NCBI GenBank assembly: GCA_964617645.1
Contig: CAZTYE010000001.1
Span: 248,001 to 312,000, forward strand
Origin: JADJGC01 sp964617645
Lineage (GTDB): Bacteria > Zixibacteria > MSB-5A5 > CAIYYT01
DNA: 64,000 bases
Direction: 5' to 3'
Positions within the stretch are counted from its first letter, which is position 1. Each line of letters begins with the position of its first letter. Of this stretch, positions 1-7,318 are shown in pieces. Position numbers and translations under genes: made by a program. The notes beneath the pieces were generated by a model, which saw nothing but the letters and a program-made list of their open reading frames with translations, was not told where the DNA came from and did no database searches.

Positions 1-3
1 CCT

Positions 4-981
4 CTACCACCCCAGCACGATAGCGAACATCAGCGGCGCAACGATCGAGGCGTCCGACTCGATGATGTATTTCGGCGTATCGACGCCCAGCTTGCCCCAG
101 GTGATCTTTTCGTTGGGTACGGCGCCAGAGTAAGAACCGTAGCTGGTTGTTGAATCGGAAATCTGGCAGAAATATCCCCACACCGGCACGCTGGTGCGCT
201 GCAAGTCTTGATGCAGCATCGGCACGACGCAGATCGGGAAATCGCCGGCGATACCGCCGCCGATTTGGAAGAAGCCGATCGTGCCCTGCTGTGACGACTT
301 CGTGTACCAGTCGGCCAGCCAAGTCATGTATTCAATTCCGGTGCGTACCGTGTGCACATTCTTGATGTCGCCTTCGATGCAGTGCGCCGCGTAGATATTG
401 CCCATCGTGGAGTCTTCCCAGCCGGGGACGACGATTGGCAGGTTTTTTTCGGCGGCGGCCACCATCCATGAATCCTTCGGGTCAATTTGGTAGTGCTGCC
501 TGAGCGCACCGGAGCGGACAGCCTCATACATGAATTCGTGCGGGAAATAGCGCTCGCCGGCCTTGTCGGCTTTGGTCCACTCCGCGAGCAGGACGTGTTC
601 GAGGCGACGGAGCGCCTCCTCTTCGGGAATGCACGTGTCGGTGACGCGGTTGAGATGACGGTCGAGCAGTTTCTGCTCGTCCTGCGGCGTCAAGTCGCGG
701 TATTGCGGCACGCGGACGTAGTGATCGTGTGCGACGAGATTGAACAGATCTTCTTCGAGATTGGCGCCCGTGCAACTAATGATCTGCACCTTGTCGCGGC
801 GGATCATTTCGGCGAGCGACAATCCCAACTCGGCGGTGCTCATCGCACCGGCAAGACAAGTCATCATCTTGCCGCCGGAATCGATGTGGCGGCTGTAGGC
901 ATCGGCAGCGTCGATCATCGCTGCCGCGTTAAAATGCCGATAGTGGTGCCTGAGGAACTTGGTGATTTCGCCATTAGCCAT
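4..981 (-). CDS. Deoxyhypusine synthase-like protein (probable polyamine enzyme)
   Basis: A 325-residue protein of the deoxyhypusine synthase (DHS) family. The family moves a 4-aminobutyl group from spermidine, using NAD, onto a lysine or a free amine. The active-site lysine context is kept: 'EKITWGKLG' with Lys297 matches the 'SWGK' motif of eukaryotic DHS, and a glycine-rich 'IGGGIAGDF' segment precedes it. Bacteria lack the eIF5A substrate, so bacterial members are thought to make polyamines such as homospermidine or related products. The gene lies 11 bp downstream of a pyruvoyl-dependent arginine decarboxylase, so agmatine metabolism is a natural context. The stop codon is at the extreme left edge, so the gene is complete. 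The family call is firm; the reaction is inferred. Confidence 0.85.
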   Translation of the reverse strand: MANGEITKFLRHHYRHFNAAAMIDAADAYSRHIDSGGKMMTCLAGAMSTAELGLSLAEMIRRDKVQIISCTGANLEEDLFNLVAHDHYVRVPQYRDLTPQDEQKLLDRHLNRVTDTCIPEEEALRRLEHVLLAEWTKADKAGERYFPHEFMYEAVRSGALRQHYQIDPKDSWMVAAAEKNLPIVVPGWEDSTMGNIYAAHCIEGDIKNVHTVRTGIEYMTWLADWYTKSSQQGTIGFFQIGGGIAGDFPICVVPMLHQDLQRTSVPVWGYFCQISDSTTSYGSYSGAVPNEKITWGKLGVDTPKYIIESDASIVAPLMFAIVLGW

Positions 982-992
982 CGCGCTTGCGC

Positions 993-1550
993 CTATTCGT
1001 CGTCGAGAATCAACATCGCCGCCGTGATGACGGTTGTCCAGAGGCCGTTTTTTTCGCCTTCTGCGGACTGCGTGATGTTACGCGAGTAGACGATCTCGCC
1101 TTTGAGTTTCCACTGCTCTTTGTTTTGGTTCCACGACTTGTCGAGGTCGATTTCCAGGCCCATGGTCGTCGCCAACATCTGGACGGCGAGGTCTTCCGCA
1201 TAGTCGCCGGAAGCTTTCTGCGTCTGACCAAAACCATGGTGCTCGGACAGGTAGCCGAATTTGGATTTGTCTTTGGGCATTGCCAATCCGATGGAAGCCG
1301 ACACCAGGCGGTTGGGTTCGTTGGTCGCATCGCGGCTCATGACGCAGAAAGCAATCTGCCCGGGTTCGAAGTACTTGAGTCCTTCACGGCGAGAAATCAG
1401 CTTGCAGTGCGGCGGAAAGATCGACGAGACGTTGACCAGATTAAGGTAAGCAATTCCGGCGTCGCGGAGCGCCAGCTCGAATGAAGCCAGCTTTTCTTTG
1501 TGCAGGCCGACGCCTTTGGTCAGAAAGATTTTCTTCGGGACGAAGTTCAA
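993..1550 (-). CDS. pdaD: Pyruvoyl-dependent arginine decarboxylase
   Basis: A 185-residue proenzyme that decarboxylates arginine to agmatine, the first step of the agmatine route to polyamines. The self-cleavage site is visible as 'NLVNVSSIFPP' around Ser42-Ser43; the second serine becomes the pyruvoyl cofactor. Length and the 'GLAMPKD' and 'EHHGFGQT' segments fit the family. The start is a TTG with a good Shine-Dalgarno (AAAGGAG, 7 nt away) rather than an ATG. It is the first gene of a two-gene minus-strand operon with the DHS-like gene; the 114 bp before it hold the presumed promoter. It is unrelated in fold to the PLP-dependent SpeA. Confidence 0.93.
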   Translation of the reverse strand: MNFVPKKIFLTKGVGLHKEKLASFELALRDAGIAYLNLVNVSSIFPPHCKLISRREGLKYFEPGQIAFCVMSRDATNEPNRLVSASIGLAMPKDKSKFGYLSEHHGFGQTQKASGDYAEDLAVQMLATTMGLEIDLDKSWNQNKEQWKLKGEIVYSRNITQSAEGEKNGLWTTVITAAMLILDDE

Positions 1551-1664
1551 TTCGGACTCCTTTATGGACAGCAGAAACGATTTCGTCGCGTAACAAGGCG
1601 GGAAAATAGAAAATTCACGCGGCGATGCAACAGGAAATTGCGGAGGTGCGGAACTGAGCTTTGA

Positions 1665-2663
1665 TTACTCGTGCCGCTCGGCTTTGGCTTCCAAGGAGGA
1701 AAGCGCAAGATCTTCGCGACCCTCGCGTTCGAGGCCGAGAATGTGATTGAGAGCGATCTGAACGTTGCCGAAGCCGGTGGAAATCAGTTTGATGCGGCCG
1801 GGGTGGTTGGCGATGTCGCCGATGGCGTAGATATTTTCAACATTGGTGCGCATGAAGTGATCGGCCTTGATCGAGCCTTCGGCGATTTCGAAGCCGTGTT
1901 CCTTGATGAAGCCGAGTTTGGGGATAAAGCCGAGACAGCCGAGAATCCGGTCGACGGCGAGGTCTTCCGTCGTGTTCTCGCGCGTGTTCTGAATCACGGC
2001 GCTTTCGACGCGATCGGCGCCGCGGATGGCGACCAATTTTGAATCGAGCATCAGGCGGCAGGAAGTCTTCTGCAAGCGCTTGAGCGAGCCTTCAAAGCCC
2101 ACGAATTTCTGAGAACGATGGACGAGAGTCACTTCCTTGCCGATGCCGGTGAAATAGTTGGCCCAGTCGAGAGCCGTATCGCCGCCGCCGATCACCAGCA
2201 CGCGGCGATCGCGGTAGTGCTCGACATCCTGCACGACGTATTCAAATCCTTTGCCGTAGAAACGGTCGGCGTCTTCGATCTCCAATTTGCGCGGCTGAAT
2301 CATACCCGCGCCGGCGGCGATGAGGACATAACGGCCGTAGACGTAGCGACCATCCTCCGCGAGTAGTTTATAAACGCCATCGCTTTCGCGTTCAAGGCCG
2401 ATGACTTTGAAATTCAAGTGAATGTCAACGTGGTGCCGCGTCACTTGCCGCTGCAACTGCTCGACGAGATTGGCGGCGGTCGTCTGCGGGTAGCCGGCGA
2501 CATCGAAGATGAACTTCTGCGGATAGAGCGCGGTGAGCTGTCCCCCGACATGACCGAGCGCGTCGACCAAGGTCGCGCTCAGCCCCTTGTCGGCGGCCAG
2601 ATATGAGGCGTAGAGTCCGATCGGACCCGCGCCGATCGTTACGATATCGCGAATCTGTTTCAT
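1665..2663 (-). CDS. Thioredoxin-reductase-like ferredoxin-NADP+ reductase
   Basis: A 332-residue flavoprotein with an N-terminal FAD-binding 'GAGPIGLYAS', a central NADPH-binding 'VIGGGDTALDWA', and a C-terminal 'YAIGDIANHPGR' FAD motif. The CxxC redox pair of true thioredoxin reductases is absent: the matching stretch reads 'IAAGAGMIQPR'. That is the signature of the type found in Bacillus YumC and green sulfur bacteria, which passes electrons between NADPH and ferredoxin. Its start overlaps the stop of the upstream ferredoxin gene by 4 bp (ATGA), which fits the two as redox partners. Confidence 0.92.
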   Translation of the reverse strand: MKQIRDIVTIGAGPIGLYASYLAADKGLSATLVDALGHVGGQLTALYPQKFIFDVAGYPQTTAANLVEQLQRQVTRHHVDIHLNFKVIGLERESDGVYKLLAEDGRYVYGRYVLIAAGAGMIQPRKLEIEDADRFYGKGFEYVVQDVEHYRDRRVLVIGGGDTALDWANYFTGIGKEVTLVHRSQKFVGFEGSLKRLQKTSCRLMLDSKLVAIRGADRVESAVIQNTRENTTEDLAVDRILGCLGFIPKLGFIKEHGFEIAEGSIKADHFMRTNVENIYAIGDIANHPGRIKLISTGFGNVQIALNHILGLEREGREDLALSSLEAKAERHE

Positions 2664-3022
2664 GAACCGGAATTCAACAGCTCTTCGCCGTAGCCTTCCA
2701 GCTCTTGCAGACCGTCAAGTTTGAACGGATCCCGCGGTGGGATTTCGATCATGACGTCGCCGCGCACTTTGCACTGGCAGCCGAGCCGCGAGGTCGGCGT
2801 CAGTTCGGCACACTCTTCGAGGCGGTCTTCCTCTTCCTCTTCCATCGCCGACAGATTTTGCTCGCCTTCACGGACAATAATGTGGCAGGTCGTGCAGCAG
2901 CAATTACCGCCGCAGTTGTGTTCCAGTTCGATCTCGTTGGCGAGAGCAACTTCAAGAATGGTTTCATCGTCCTGCGCTTCAACCGTGAGATTTCGCGGCA
3001 GGAAGGTCACTTTATGCGGCAT
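2660..3022 (-). CDS. fdx: Adrenodoxin-type 2Fe-2S ferredoxin
   Basis: A 120-residue electron carrier. The four cluster ligands follow the adrenodoxin/Isc-ferredoxin spacing C-x5-C-x2-C-x35-C: Cys37, Cys43, Cys46 and Cys82. Two extra cysteines (41, 42) and Cys84 make an unusually Cys-rich loop 'CGGNCCCTTC'. A strongly acidic patch 'MEEEEEDRLEE' would serve partner docking. It is translationally coupled to the downstream reductase gene and sits in a cassette with an A-type Fe-S carrier, suggesting a role in Fe-S cluster assembly or in supplying electrons to Fe-S enzymes. Confidence 0.93.
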   Translation of the reverse strand: MPHKVTFLPRNLTVEAQDDETILEVALANEIELEHNCGGNCCCTTCHIIVREGEQNLSAMEEEEEDRLEECAELTPTSRLGCQCKVRGDVMIEIPPRDPFKLDGLQELEGYGEELLNSGS

Positions 3023-3025
3023 TAT

Positions 3026-3298
3026 CTATCCCGTACTCATTTTGCCGGTCGGATCATCGCGCTTAAACAACCGTTTCGGCTCTTTCGTGTCGCCGTAGAA
3101 AATCTTGCGCGCGCGACCGGCCAGTTCGATTCCGATCATCATATAAGCCCACCCGGGCACATTATGCAAGCCGCAATTGGAAACGCGGACGGCTTTGTCA
3201 TCAAACCGCGACCAGTCGTAGTCGCGACATTTCCGCTCGAAGGCGTCCTCAAAGAAGACGCCATCCTCGGCAAGGTCCTTGAGTTCAAGAACTTCCAT
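3026..3298 (-). CDS. Small conserved-looking protein of the Fe-S cassette
   Basis: A 90-residue protein I do not recognise. The N-terminal half is acidic ('LKDLAEDGVFFEDAFERK'); the second half is basic and aromatic with one cysteine in 'RVSNCGLHNVPGWAYMM' and ends in a basic tail. There is no signal peptide or membrane span. It lies 3 bp upstream of the ferredoxin gene and 9 bp downstream of the A-type carrier gene, so it is clearly within the operon. An accessory role in Fe-S assembly or ferredoxin binding is only an inference from position; it does not match IscX or other small Isc proteins I know. Confidence 0.6.
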   Translation of the reverse strand: MEVLELKDLAEDGVFFEDAFERKCRDYDWSRFDDKAVRVSNCGLHNVPGWAYMMIGIELAGRARKIFYGDTKEPKRLFKRDDPTGKMSTG

Positions 3299-3307
3299 TT
3301 TGGTTGA

Positions 3308-3676
3308 TTAAACCGAGAACGAAGTCCCGCAGCCGCAGGAGCGCTTGGCCTTCGGATTGGAGAATTGAAAGCCGCCGTTCACCATTTTGCTCGAATAATC
3401 CAGCGTCATGCCGGTGATGTACGGCATCGACCGCCCCTCAACCAGAACCGTCAAGCCGTCAAATTCAAAGCGAACGTCCCGATCTTTGGGCTCAGTGACG
3501 AAGCCCATTTCGTACGACAGGCCCGAGCAACCGCCGGCCTCGACCCAGAGGCGCAGCATTTTGCGGCTGGAGTCCGGCTCATTAGCGAGTCGACGGCGAA
3601 TTTCGGCGATGGCCGCGTCAGTCAGTACGATCGACGGTACGCTTGGTTTGTCAGTATTTAGACTAAGAGCATCCAT
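3308..3676 (-). CDS. A-type iron-sulfur carrier (IscA/ErpA/HesB family)
   Basis: A 122-residue protein with the three invariant cysteines of the HesB family: Cys50 in 'EAGGCSGLSY' and Cys114/Cys116 in the terminal 'CGCGTSFSV'. The family delivers Fe-S clusters to target apoproteins. About 12 residues precede the usual start of the fold. It is the first gene of a four-gene minus-strand cassette with the unknown 90-residue protein, ferredoxin and ferredoxin reductase; no cysteine desulfurase or scaffold gene is in the window. ErpA, IscA and SufA cannot be told apart by eye. Confidence 0.92.
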   Translation of the reverse strand: MDALSLNTDKPSVPSIVLTDAAIAEIRRRLANEPDSSRKMLRLWVEAGGCSGLSYEMGFVTEPKDRDVRFEFDGLTVLVEGRSMPYITGMTLDYSSKMVNGGFQFSNPKAKRSCGCGTSFSV

Positions 3677-3897
3677 CTTACATCAGTATCGGCTATTGGC
3701 GCCACTTCGACAATTTCTAACAATTAGATTACGCGGTTGTTCCAGAGGATTGTTGGCGGAAATCCAAGCTGGTAACCTCTTAAGAATGAAAGAATTGGCG
3801 GCCGTCGAGCGATGAAGGGACGCGGCGAATACTTGCGGCGCACGTTTAACCGCCTTAGTATAAGAGATGTCGTCGGGCTTTCTTCCTGGAGGATGCA

Positions 3898-4062
3898 ATG
3901 TCGAACAAGATCGCTGTGTTGAAAAAAGAAATCGAGAATCTCGAAGCGGAATATCAGAACGCTCAAGCCAAGCCGCTGCCGGACCGCCGGCTGGTCGACC
4001 ATGTGTACAAGAAGCTCAAGAAGGCAAAAAAGGAACTCGAAGAACTCGAGGGCAAGAAGTAG
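3898..4062 (+). CDS. 54-residue coiled-coil small protein
   Basis: A short reading frame starting at an ATG with a strong Shine-Dalgarno (GGAGGA, 4 nt upstream). The product is highly charged, rich in Lys and Glu, and has two heptad-like stretches ('KIAVLKKEIENLEAEY' and 'KKLKKAKKELEELEGKK') separated by a 'PLPDRRLVDH' turn. This looks like a helical hairpin or coiled coil. The stop codon directly abuts the stop codon of the convergent ppa gene with no base between them. I do not recognise a family; base use matches neighbouring genes and the ribosome site is good, so I regard it as real. Confidence 0.7.
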   Translation: MSNKIAVLKKEIENLEAEYQNAQAKPLPDRRLVDHVYKKLKKAKKELEELEGKK

Positions 4063-4581
4063 TTACTCGTAAAACGCCCCGCCCAGATCCGAACCGGCAT
4101 TGCGTTTCTTCTTGAAGCGATCCTGCGCTTCGCGGATCACTTGAAGCGCCGTGTCGCGGTCTTCCCAACCTTCGATTCCCACCTTCTTCTCTTCGAGGTC
4201 TTTGTAGACGGAAAAGAAGTGCTCGATTTCCTTGAGTAAGTGCGGCGGCACATCTTTGAGGCTCTGGATGTAATTCCACAGCGGGTCGGCAATCGGCACG
4301 CAGAGGATCTTCTCGTCCGGGCCCTTTTCATCGAACATCTTGAAGCAGCCCACCGGCCGTGAGGCAATCAGGCAGCCGGGAAAAGTCGGTTCCCAAACTA
4401 ACACCAGCGCGTCAAGCGGATCGGAGTCTTCCGCCAGCGTGTCGGGGATGTAACCATAATCACTCGGATAATGCACGGCCGAGAAGAGCATGCGGTCAAA
4501 CTTGATGATCCGGCGTTCTTTGTCGTACTCGTACTTGTTGCGGCTGCCCTTGGGAATTTCAATAAAGACATCGACTATCAT
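4063..4581 (-). CDS. ppa: Inorganic pyrophosphatase (family I)
   Basis: A 172-residue soluble pyrophosphatase, which hydrolyses PPi to phosphate and pulls forward biosynthetic reactions. Family I signatures are present: 'EIPKGSRNKYEYD' at the N-terminus, 'YPSDYGYIPDT', and the metal-binding signature 'DSDPLDALVL' with its acidic residues. It is the last gene of a minus-strand run SDR - membrane protein - aminotransferase - ppa and lies 31 bp after the aminotransferase. The 3' end abuts the convergent small protein gene. Confidence 0.95.
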   Translation of the reverse strand: MIVDVFIEIPKGSRNKYEYDKERRIIKFDRMLFSAVHYPSDYGYIPDTLAEDSDPLDALVLVWEPTFPGCLIASRPVGCFKMFDEKGPDEKILCVPIADPLWNYIQSLKDVPPHLLKEIEHFFSVYKDLEEKKVGIEGWEDRDTALQVIREAQDRFKKKRNAGSDLGGAFYE

Positions 4582-4612
4582 AGCTGCAAACTATCGATTT
4601 AGCCGGGCGTGG

Positions 4613-5773
4613 TCAAGACCGCGCGTGACTGGCGTCGCGTCCTTTGAAGGATTTGAGCGACGCAATCAACCGATCGATCTCATCGAGCGTGTTATAAAAA
4701 TTCACGGCCACGCGGACGCCGCCTTCGCGGTAGACCAGCATAAAGCCGTCTTGAAGCAAATGCTTGTGTAGAGTTTCATTTGCCGGCGAAGCGATACTGA
4801 TGATCTGCGAGCGGTGCCTGAGCTCCTGAGAGCTGTTAACGACGAAGTAGTCGTCTTCTCGCAGGTAGGTCAGCAGCCTGTCGATCAGGGCCGAATTGTG
4901 GGCGAATATATTCTCGACGCCGATACCCAGCAAGTACTCGGTCGCCGCCGCCATCCCCCAGAGCTGGAGATACGGATAGGTGCCGAGATTGTAGCGGCGC
5001 GCATCAGCAAAGGGGTCTCGGTCGAAGTGCATGAGGTCGGAGTATTTCAATCGCCAATCCACGCCGAGCCATCCCGTCGAGAGCGAGTTCAAACGCTGTT
5101 TGGCGCGCTGAGAAACATAGAAAAATCCCGAACCTAACGGAGAGAGCAGCCACTTTTGCGCGCCGCAGGAGAGCAAATCGATCTGGCAGCAGTTGGCATC
5201 GAGCGGGCAAGCGCCCAGCCCCTGAATTGCGTCCACCAGAAAGAAGATGTCGCGCTGCTTGCAGAATTCACCCAGCTCTTTGAGATCATTGCGGAAACCG
5301 TTGAAGTACTGCACGAAACTGATCGCCAGCATCCGCGTGCGCGGTGATACCGCGCTCTCCAGTGAAGCAAAATCGAAATTGCGATTGCGCGACGGCAGGT
5401 ATTTGACGACAACGCCGCGATCGGTCAACGCTCGAAACGGGTAGGGTACCGACGGAAATTCGTTGTCGGGCATGAGAATTTCGTCGCCCGCCCGCCAGTC
5501 GAGACCGAGGACGGCGAGGTTGATGCCAATCGAGGTATTGATGGCAAATTCGATCTCATCGACGTCGGCTTTGATCAATTTTGCGCAATTGCGGCGAATG
5601 TTGGTGTGCATCTCCTTTGCCTCGGCGTCGCCAACGTCGAGCTGCATGATTCCGCTAAAATACTGGTCGATGCGTTCTTTTACCGGCTTGAGCAGCGGCG
5701 CATACGATGCGTTGTTGAAGAAGGTCTTGTGGTCGAGACCGTAAAAGTCGTCGCGAACTCTGGGGTCAATCAT
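4613..5773 (-). CDS. Class V PLP-dependent aminotransferase / desulfurase-like enzyme
   Basis: A 386-residue fold-type I PLP enzyme. The cofactor lysine is in 'SCGAQKWLLSPLG', preceded by the Asp/Gln pair 'LVDAIQGLGA'. The N-terminus 'FFNNASYAPL' is typical of the class V group that includes cysteine desulfurases, isopenicillin-N epimerases and kynureninases. I see no conserved active-site cysteine loop at the usual desulfurase position, so sulfur transfer is not supported. It has a good ribosome site (GGAG, 8 nt) and lies 10 bp after a small membrane-protein gene in the operon led by the SDR gene; the substrate is unknown. Confidence 0.8.
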   Translation of the reverse strand: MIDPRVRDDFYGLDHKTFFNNASYAPLLKPVKERIDQYFSGIMQLDVGDAEAKEMHTNIRRNCAKLIKADVDEIEFAINTSIGINLAVLGLDWRAGDEILMPDNEFPSVPYPFRALTDRGVVVKYLPSRNRNFDFASLESAVSPRTRMLAISFVQYFNGFRNDLKELGEFCKQRDIFFLVDAIQGLGACPLDANCCQIDLLSCGAQKWLLSPLGSGFFYVSQRAKQRLNSLSTGWLGVDWRLKYSDLMHFDRDPFADARRYNLGTYPYLQLWGMAAATEYLLGIGVENIFAHNSALIDRLLTYLREDDYFVVNSSQELRHRSQIISIASPANETLHKHLLQDGFMLVYREGGVRVAVNFYNTLDEIDRLIASLKSFKGRDASHARS

Positions 5774-5783
5774 GATGCGGCTC

Positions 5784-6185
5784 CTAATAGCGGTAAACGG
5801 CAGTAATCACGCCGAGACTGACAAGTAGCGCCAGAAGATTCCAGCCGATCTCCAGCGCCGTCAATGCCGACGAGAGACGATATTGGTTGTAACTGCGGAT
5901 CGCGAAGGGCAACTGGCCGACACCGAAAACGAAAAGCGCGATAAAGAAGCCCGAGCGATAACTGGTGAAAGGCAGGATCGGGTACAACGCGGAATAAATT
6001 ACAGCCGGCAACATCACCGAAAAAACGAAACTCACCAGAAAACCCGACAGAATCGAGGTCGATACCGCGCTCCGGATCTCGTAACGACGAATGAGCGCTT
6101 TGACTAAGAGACGGCGCAAATATTCCAACGCCAGCAGTGCCGCGCCGGCAACTAAAATGGATTGGATAAGCTTAGCGGTATTCAT
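5784..6185 (-). CDS. Small multi-span membrane protein
   Basis: A 133-residue hydrophobic protein with about four membrane segments (near residues 8-25, 45-68, 78-98 and 108-130), short loops and an Arg-rich patch after the first span. I do not recognise a family. It sits 15 bp downstream of the SDR gene and 10 bp upstream of the class V aminotransferase, so it is probably co-transcribed with the presumed ceramide reductase. Confidence 0.65.
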   Translation of the reverse strand: MNTAKLIQSILVAGAALLALEYLRRLLVKALIRRYEIRSAVSTSILSGFLVSFVFSVMLPAVIYSALYPILPFTSYRSGFFIALFVFGVGQLPFAIRSYNQYRLSSALTALEIGWNLLALLVSLGVITAVYRY

Positions 6186-6200
6186 GTTCTCTGCGAGCGC

Positions 6201-7244
6201 TCAAAGCCACCGGCGTTCAACGTACCACTGATAAGTGATCTGAAGACTCTCGGCGATCGGCCGCAAGGGCGCGAACCCCAATCGTTCCCGCGCTTTCTGG
6301 GCCGACGAAAGCCAGTATTGGCAGCTCAGCTCCTTGACTTTGTCGGCGCCGAGTGTCGGCGACTGTCCCTGTCTCCGGTCGAACTGCTCGGCGAGCGGCG
6401 CCAGCCGACGCAGCAGCCAGAGCGGAATACGCAATGGCCGGATGTCGACTTTCATCGCCTCGGCCATGAGGTATTGTGCCTGCCACTGCGACAGCTCGTC
6501 AAGCGTGTTAACAAAAAATGTCTCGCCTCTTCCCGCGTCCTGAAACGCAGCGCGGACGATTCCGTCGACGAGATCGTCAATGTAGACGATGCTCACGAAG
6601 CTCTCGCGACCGCCGAACTTGAGCAACAAACCGGACTTCACGAATTTGAAAAATGTAAGCACTTCGGTGTCGCGCGGGCCGAACACGGCGGGGGGACGGA
6701 TGATCGTTATCGGCAGGCGATCTTTGAGCGCCGACAAGGCGACTTCCCCTGCCAGTTTGCTCCGGCCATAGTCGGAGACCGGCGCCGGAGGATCGGCTTC
6801 CGTCCGCAAAACGCGCCCGCCGCAGTTTTCATTAGTGCTTGGGCCTGCGGCTGCTTGTGATGAAATGTAGACGAAGCGCTGCAAATTCCGGCATTCCGTC
6901 GCCGCCAATTGCGCCAGTTTCGCCGTGGCATCGGCGTTGACGCTCATAAACTCCGCCGCCGACACCGCCTTCACCAATCCGGCGCTGTGAAAAATGTAGT
7001 CGGCGTCCGCGATCGCATCGCGCAACCCGCCTTCATCGCGCAAGTCGGCGTACACGGGAGTGAACTTGAGGCCGGCGATATGATCCAACTTCGATGACTT
7101 GCGGAGCAGCAAGCGCAATTCACAACCCAGCGCCGCCAATCGCTCAGCGAGGTGACTGCCGACGAATCCGGTGGCGCCGGTGATGAACACCTTCGGCGGC
7201 GTTGAAAATGACGGAGTGAATTGACTTGACTTGGATGGGGCCAT
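6201..7244 (-). CDS. Extended SDR, NAD-dependent epimerase/dehydratase family; candidate ceramide reductase (CerR-like)
   Basis: A 347-residue Rossmann-fold enzyme with the NAD(P) glycine motif 'ITGATGFVGSHL' (Gly23, Gly26, Gly29), a serine in 'VYISSQAAAG', and the catalytic 'YGRSK' Tyr-x3-Lys. The family includes sugar epimerases, dihydroflavonol reductases and CerR, which reduces 3-ketoceramide in Caulobacter. Here it is divergently transcribed from a serine palmitoyltransferase gene with only 74 bp between starts, and that gene is followed by a GNAT-like acyltransferase. This is the expected gene set for bacterial ceramide. The family is certain; the ceramide role rests on context. Confidence 0.8.
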   Translation of the reverse strand: MAPSKSSQFTPSFSTPPKVFITGATGFVGSHLAERLAALGCELRLLLRKSSKLDHIAGLKFTPVYADLRDEGGLRDAIADADYIFHSAGLVKAVSAAEFMSVNADATAKLAQLAATECRNLQRFVYISSQAAAGPSTNENCGGRVLRTEADPPAPVSDYGRSKLAGEVALSALKDRLPITIIRPPAVFGPRDTEVLTFFKFVKSGLLLKFGGRESFVSIVYIDDLVDGIVRAAFQDAGRGETFFVNTLDELSQWQAQYLMAEAMKVDIRPLRIPLWLLRRLAPLAEQFDRRQGQSPTLGADKVKELSCQYWLSSAQKARERLGFAPLRPIAESLQITYQWYVERRWL

Positions 7245-7254
7245 CCGTTAAGAT
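7226..7254 (+). promoter_or_regulatory. Candidate sigma70-type promoter of the spt gene
   Basis: A -35 box TTGACT at 7226-7231 and a -10 box TAAGAT at 7249-7254 are separated by exactly 17 bp, giving a leader of about 58 nt before the start at 7319. It overlaps the start of the divergent SDR gene, so the two directions are likely to interfere or be co-regulated. Confidence 0.45.
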
Positions 7255-7318
7255 TTCCCACTTGTGGTGAGCAACATCCCGCAAATCTATCAGGCGTAGG
7301 GGAGAACGCAAGCCAATT

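Noticed and set aside
4613..5773. Cysteine desulfurase (IscS/SufS) supplying the nearby Fe-S cassette
   Set aside because: No active-site cysteine loop is evident at the expected place and the gene is in a different operon.
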